Assembly: GCA_003254905.1 (NCBI GenBank)
Contig: QANU01101148.1
Location: forward strand, 651,783-715,782
Direction of reading: 5' to 3'
DNA length: 64,000 nt
Source of the DNA: Nissolia schottii
Lineage: Eukaryota; Streptophyta; Magnoliopsida; Fabales; Fabaceae
The position numbers were made by a program, and so were the translations under genes. Below are positions 58,958-64,000 of this stretch, one piece after another. The first letter of the stretch is position 1; the number at the start of each line of letters is the position of its first letter. The notes under the pieces are model-generated. The model saw nothing but the letters and a program-made list of their open reading frames with translations. It searched no databases and was not told the origin of the DNA.

Positions 58958-60140
58958 GTTACATGTACATCATATTTCTATCCACCATACATCGACTTCA
59001 TATTAAATATATTTGAGCTCACTACAAATCTGCACTCACGCATAGATCTCCACTCTGCGTTTAAACGCACGTGCACACGTAATTCACGTTGTGCACGAAC
59101 TTTATAAGCATATGTGCATAAACATTATGTATTAGAATGCACAAACATTACTCACTTATATGCACAAACCTTTACATAGATCATTCATTCCAGAATTCAT
59201 TAGACCCTTGGATGCACAAACTTTATAAACATGTTTGCACAAATTTTATGTAGTAGAATGCACAAACATTACACGCTTATGTTCACAAACCTTTACATGG
59301 ATCATACATTCCAAAATTCGTTAAACTCTTTGATACACAAACTTTATAAGCATCTGTTCACAAATTTTATGTAGTAATATACACAAACGTTACTCGTTTA
59401 TGTTCACAAGTATGAACATATGGACCATACATTCTAGAATTCATTAGACTCTTGGATGTACAAACCTTATAATCATATGTGCACAAACTTTATGTAGTAA
59501 AATGCACAAAATTGCACGCTTATATTCACAAACCTTTACGTGGACCATACATTCCAAAATTTATTAGACTCTTTGATGCATAAACTTTATAAGCATATGT
59601 ACACAAACTTTGTGTAGTAGAATGCACAAACATTACTTACTTATGTTCACAAGTATGGACATGGACTATGCATTCAAGAATTCATTAGACTCTTAGATGC
59701 ACAAACTTTATAAGCATGTATGCACAAACTTTATGTGGTATAATGTACAAATATTATACACTTATGTTCACAAGTATGATATTTCACAAGTAATTGTCCA
59801 TTCAAGCAACCTTTTAAGCATTTGTGCATAAACTTTATGAGTATTTGTGCACAAATTCATTTTAATCAACTTTCACATGATAGGAGGAGGATGAAGAGGA
59901 TGACAAGTGTGGATAAAGAGAAAGAATACGAAGAAAAAAAATAGATAAAGGTGATAAGACGAGGATGAGAGGATGAGGGGGAGGACAATGATGGATAACG
60001 ATGATGAAAAAGACGAGCTCACGGACGGACGTTGTTTATAAATTTGGAAAGCAAACAAAATACGTATTGTAATAATTAATTACGTATATTGTGGAAGTGG
60101 ATGTACAGAGTACTATAAAATGGGTTTACATGTATCATTT
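58958..60140 (+). mobile_element. Enlarged member of MITE family M1 holding a tandem array
   Basis: The left end reads TTACATGTACATCAT and then CCACCATACATCGACTTCATA, alignable with the left end of the 227-bp M1 MITE (CTACATGTACACCAA and then CACCATACATACATCTCGTA in family text). The right end AAATGGGTTTACATGTATCATTTTT matches the M1 right end (AAATTGGGTATACATGTAGCATTTTT) when read in pieces. Between the ends sits the array at 59092-59878 plus about 250 bp of unrelated-looking sequence. Confidence 0.6.
59092..59878 (+). repeat. Tandem array, ~120-bp unit, six and a half copies
   Basis: Units start at 59092, 59213, 59334, 59457, 59577 and 59698, plus a partial unit to 59878. Each begins TGCACAAACTTTATAAGCAT and contains TGTAGTAGAATGCACAAAC and ATTAGACTCTT. 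Two variants of one block occur, CACAAACCTTTAC (units 1, 2, 4) and CACAAGTATG (units 3, 5, 6). The words GCACAAACATTAC and ACAAACTTTAT are shared with the M1 MITE interior. Confidence 0.92.
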
Positions 60141-60469
60141 TTTTAGAATATAATTGTTATAAGCGTAAATACAAAACTTTCGTGAGTTTCACTAAAATTA
60201 TATTAGTACTTCTCTATTTATTCAAGCGATACTTAATTTATAATAAACAAAATACTTTAACAGCAAATAACATTTAACATTGTTATCATTATAGTAAGTT
60301 ATTGTTGATCAACAATAAGTGTCATCCCAACAAATAAAGAACAGCAACATAATTTTACTATACCTCGTTGAAAGTTGATAGAAAGATGTAGGACTATTCT
60401 AGATTAACAAAGGAATAAATAAGTTATTTCTATCGCTTCATTCCGTTAAACAACTATTATAACTCAATG
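60141..60469. other. AT-rich spacer, no gene seen
   Basis: No coding frame or recognised repeat. Confidence 0.5.
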
Positions 60470-61916
60470 ATGGCTATGATAATACTACATGTGTTTAGAA
60501 CCATTGGATAATACCTCTATTTTAAGTGAGATCTGAGTTTGAAAATTATAATCTGCCACCGTCCCAATCAGGCATATATTTTTTTAAAATTGCACACACA
60601 CCTCGACCCACTTTACATTTGCTCACACAACCCCACTTTACATTATTTGCTGTATGACCAACAAGTAAAGTAAACCAACAAGGAGATAAGTTATTGTATA
60701 CCCAGACGAGCTTTGATTTTTGCAACAAGGTTGCCACTGAATGTTGGGTAGTTGTTGAGATTGCTGCCCACTTTAGTGCTTTGATCTTTTTCTTTTGCTT
60801 GGATACAATTTTGCTTGTTTGTTTTTAATCGTACACGACATGACATGTATGGTATCTGCTAGCTGATTTCTATGTTTTAGAACTACAAATTTCAAGTTGG
60901 TATGTGCTCTGTTTATACTTTTGGTCCAAAAGTAACATAATTCGTGATACGAATTGTATCGTGGTTCTTTAACATACTAATTTGCTCAAAATTTGTCATT
61001 GGAAAATCTAAGCCAGCGTGCTGAAATTTTGCGAAGAATCGGTGATCTGTGGGGTTGTGGATTACTCCTTGAACCGTCACAGAGTCGTCACTGCCTTCTC
61101 GATGTCGTCTTCGTGCATGACAAACTTATCCTACTTTTAAAGGTATGGCCACCCACAAATCTCCATTGAAGACAACTATTTAAGATGATTATCGACAGCA
61201 TAATCTTGTGTTCTCCAGTCAGATCTAACAAGCAATTGTGTAAGGCATAAGAGGGACATGAGTTGAAAGAGTTGTGCAACTACAACCTTAATAGAAATAG
61301 AGGAGTGTTTTTAGGGTTTGAAGATATTATTTTTAAATTTTATAAAAACTAGTCCTAATTGGGCTACTGTTGGACATGAGATAAGGTTTCTTAAGATTTT
61401 TTTTAAAATCCTTTTGTGCTGAATGTCTTTTTTATGTTATTTTTACTCTTTATAATGTATAATTTTTTTTTGTAATTTATGTATTATGTTTATAAAATAT
61501 AATAAGAGCGTACCAAATTATATATTCGAAAACTATAAATTGAAATGGCGTACCCCTATACGTATATACACTCCCCCTCCACGAACCATATATTTAACGA
61601 GGTAGGAAACCACATATACCTAAGAGTACCATGTACCAAGTGACTATGCTTTTGGATCTATCAGAACAATAAATCTACAAATCCGTGAGCTATGGAAGAG
61701 TGAATGAGGGTCAAATTGGCAAGATGAGAGATATGTTTGCAGGATTGCGTGAGAAAACTATAAAGTGGGTGGAGGTGATCAGTTTGCAATTTTTAAAAAG
61801 TATATTTTCAAGAGAAACAGTGTCTGATATTGTAATTTTCAAACTCAAATCTCACTCAAAATAGGGGTATCATGCAATAATTTTAAACATATGGGATACC
61901 ATGTTAGCCATCACCT
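60470..61916. mobile_element. ~1.45-kb element with long imperfect TIRs
   Basis: The left end (GATGGCTA..., then CCTCTATTTTAAGTGAGATC and TGAGTTTGAAAATTA) matches the reverse complement of the right end (GATGGCTAACATGG..., then CCCCTATTTTGAGTGAGATT and TGAGTTTGAAAATTA). Similarity continues inward to ACCCACTTTA and CTCACxCAA, so TIRs reach roughly 200 bp. No transposase frame. Long TIRs suggest a Mutator-like non-autonomous element, but no clean 9-bp target duplication was found. Confidence 0.6.
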
Positions 61917-63110
61917 TATAAAATATCAAAAACTCTAGTTAATTAAAAGTGTATTACGGGTATGTTTGGATTGACTCAAAAGAAAGTACTTTTTCACTTA
62001 AATTTAATTAGTATAACATTTTTTTAGAGATTTATTTTATATTAGTAAGGTACTTTTACTTAAAGGTATTCTATTTTTATTACTTTTAGAAATACAACAT
62101 TACAAACATTAAAAAAAAAATTAAAAATAGAGGAATTTGAAGGACAATTCTTTTTCTTTTCTCTCCAGAGAGAGGGAATTTCCCTTTTAAGGGTTTTTAA
62201 CCTTTTGAGGGGAGAATTTACGTATGTGAAATGAAACAAAATGCGACCGCCGCAAAATTCTAGGAAACCGCCACTAGCTTACTTGCCTTAGCAGCGGTGA
62301 ATCACCGGCAAAGGAAAAAGTTAAGTAAACTACTAGCGGCTGCCCGCAAATATTCTGGTAGTGCCTCTGCTTGTTCCGCCCGACGCAGACTTGTTAACAA
62401 CTATTGCTACCTCTATGCAACCTCAGACTATTGCCTATTATTGCCTTGCTGCTTTTGTGCAACCTGTCTTTCTTGCTTACATACATACGACTTGTCATTC
62501 TTGCCTCCGTACAGACTCTTGTTGTCTTTCCTGCCTCCATGCAGACTTCCCTTGTCGTTTCTGTCTCCGTGTTGACTTCGTTTAATTGTAACAAGCTTAA
62601 GGCTCGAGGAGTTTTAGTTTGAAGTATGGTGTTGAGAATAAATCAAGATACTATTATATTTCACCTTATCTTAAATAAACTTGATTATGATTTAACTTAA
62701 TATTGTTTAATTCCTATCATTATATCTTTATCCGATTCTCAACCATGAGAATGAATCCGACTTAGCTTATCTCATTAACACTATCTAAGCAAAAAAGCTT
62801 CGCTACCATCAGAGTGGACCTATGCTTAAGGGCAAGTTTGTTTTGGCTTTTTAGAGATTAAAAAGTTGATTTTTAAGAATCGAAAATTTTGAAAGCATCT
62901 TTTTTTGAAACTTGTTATAATTAATTGTCCCTTTTTTTTTTGGTCAATTTTTACATGTGTTATTCAACTTCACTCATCACTTTTTATGTAAGAAAAGATA
63001 ATGTAATATTTTATATATCTAGCAACTAGCTGTATAATATGGCTCGAGCCATGTCCACCCACTGTAAGGAGAAACCTCCAGCACAACTTTTTTCTTATAT
63101 ACAAATTAAA
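61917..63110. other. Intergenic DNA with a short degenerate tandem repeat
   Basis: From about 62470 to 62582 a roughly 30-bp phrase (TTCxTGCCTCCxTxCAGACT) is repeated three or four times imperfectly. This generates overlapping Leu/Cys/Ser-rich frames with no domain. The rest is AT-rich without a gene. Confidence 0.45.
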
Positions 63111-63126
63111 CTTAATTTGTTTGAAA

Positions 63127-63439
63127 GGGAGTTAAGAAGAGGAGGTCCACTTCCAAGGTTAAGAAGAGCGTGGCAACAATAAAGCCGAAAGAGAAGAATC
63201 TCAGCAATGGTGATTTGAATGATAAAGCTCTGGTTGATGCTATGCTATCAGATGTTCGTATTGAGGCTAGGAAGGCGTGGGACTTGGGTAAAATCCTTTG
63301 CTTATATTTGGTAAACCGCGTCAACGATGTTGTTGTTAAAGCCATAGCTAATGTCAATACCAATGGGGAGCTCTTTCAATTAAATCGTTATAAAAGGCTA
63401 GGCAATTCAATTGCGTTGGGTCCTTTAAGGTTTTATTAG
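63127..63439 (+). pseudogene. Retroelement-like coding fragment, tentative
   Basis: A plus-strand frame translates as lysine-rich, hydrophilic protein (KKSVATIKPKEKN, then DVRIEARKAWDLGKIL). The codon texture looks more protein-like than the surroundings, and the EARKAWDLGK region recalls the linker of plant LINE proteins. No diagnostic catalytic motif is present and it stops after 89 residues from the first Met. It could also be a fragment of an unknown gene. Confidence 0.3.
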
Positions 63440-63568
63440 ATTCATGTCTCTTATCTTTGTTATGTCTCTTTTGTATCGCTGTAGTGTTTAGTTTTGTTGT
63501 TCTTTTGTTGTAAATACGGTGTATTGTTGTCGGTCTTCCTCTAGTGTTCTTCTCATATTTTATTTCTC

Positions 63569-63798
63569 AAAAATACTACATGTACGCCCAATTTTATAAA
63601 CTCATACATACACTATTAATAATGCACAAACTTTATTCTCATGAGTGCACAAACATTACAAACTTATAGATGATATTCTCAATTATACGTAATTAAGTGC
63701 ACAAACATTACAGACATTAAAACACAAATTTTGTGTATATAAGTATAAGGTGTATTTATGGTGTATATTTTTTGGTGTACATGTAGTATGACTCTCTA
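63569..63798 (-). mobile_element. MITE family M1 copy 3
   Basis: Reverse-complement copy of 3072-3298, with the same ends and interior. The flanks share TATTTCT, a probable imperfect 8-bp target duplication. Confidence 0.75.
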
Positions 63799-64000
63799 TT
63801 TCTTCTGTATTGATTGACTTCCCTCTTTAGAGTGCTTTGAGTCCTTTCTAATTATCAGAAGAAAAAAAAGGCATCCAATCACTTAACTAAATATTATAAA
63901 ACAAGAGTTTGTATAACACTAAATAGATTTTACACACAAAAGAAAAGGTTAATGATATAAAATAAATAATTTATTCTACTTTCCAAAGTTGTACGTATGT
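63799..64000. other. AT-rich end of window, no gene seen
   Basis: No coding frame or repeat recognised. Confidence 0.5.

Noticed and set aside
62297..62622. Three overlapping Leu/Cys-rich frames
   Set aside because: They come from an imperfect 30-bp tandem repeat read in three frames; no domain and no splice context.
1..64000. CRISPR arrays, operons, bacterial promoters or rRNA genes
   Set aside because: None seen; the window is plant nuclear DNA with spliced genes. The only regular array (59092-59878) has 120-bp units without spacers.

Overview
This is eukaryotic nuclear DNA from a flowering plant, most likely a eudicot. A legume would fit the AT-rich, MITE-rich intergenic DNA, but the sequence does not prove it. 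The evidence is five spliced protein genes of plant families with GT-AG introns (plus one probable AT-AC intron), large AT-rich intergenic stretches, and many small degraded transposons. No bacterial, organellar, rRNA, tRNA or CRISPR feature was recognised.

Layout. 1-4250: repeat-rich DNA with a CACTA-like relic, a 227-bp MITE and a fold-back element. 4251-5539 (-): a two-exon R2R3-MYB of the MYB5 type. 5.9-14.0 kb: LINE and RNase H-like relics, a second MITE copy, and a degraded LTR element carrying a long internal inverted repeat. 14031-28126 (-): a complete ABC transporter of subfamily C that I could splice into 36 coding exons (1,471 codons, no frameshift); its second intron looks like a minor-class (U12) AT-AC intron. 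28.2-36.3 kb: transposon relics, including an RNase H-like domain split by nested MITEs and AAT repeats. 36350-38038 (-): the Cgi121/TPRKB subunit of the EKC/KEOPS tRNA-modification complex. 39.0-41.1 kb: a tandemly repeated element and LTR-like DNA. 41391-42370 (+): a Y1SK2 dehydrin with ABRE motifs and a TATA box upstream. 43350-44434: a non-autonomous hAT element with an exact 8-bp target-site duplication. 46457-51602 (-): a sucrose-phosphate synthase of the SPS4F/family C type, with one exon lost in a 429-bp N gap. 52.3-64 kb: no convincing host gene. This part holds an 880-bp near-identical duplication whose first copy is bracketed by single Ns, a PIF/Harbinger-like MITE, a roughly 120-bp tandem array sitting inside a relative of the 227-bp MITE, a long-TIR element and a third MITE copy.

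The five genes do not form a pathway or cluster; they are ordinary plant neighbours with unrelated roles (seed-coat/flavonoid regulation, membrane transport, tRNA t6A modification, dehydration protection, sucrose synthesis). The most interesting signals are the AT-AC intron, the MITE family that appears to have seeded a tandem array, the inverted-repeat loci that could fold into long hairpin RNA, and several places where the assembly itself looks unreliable.
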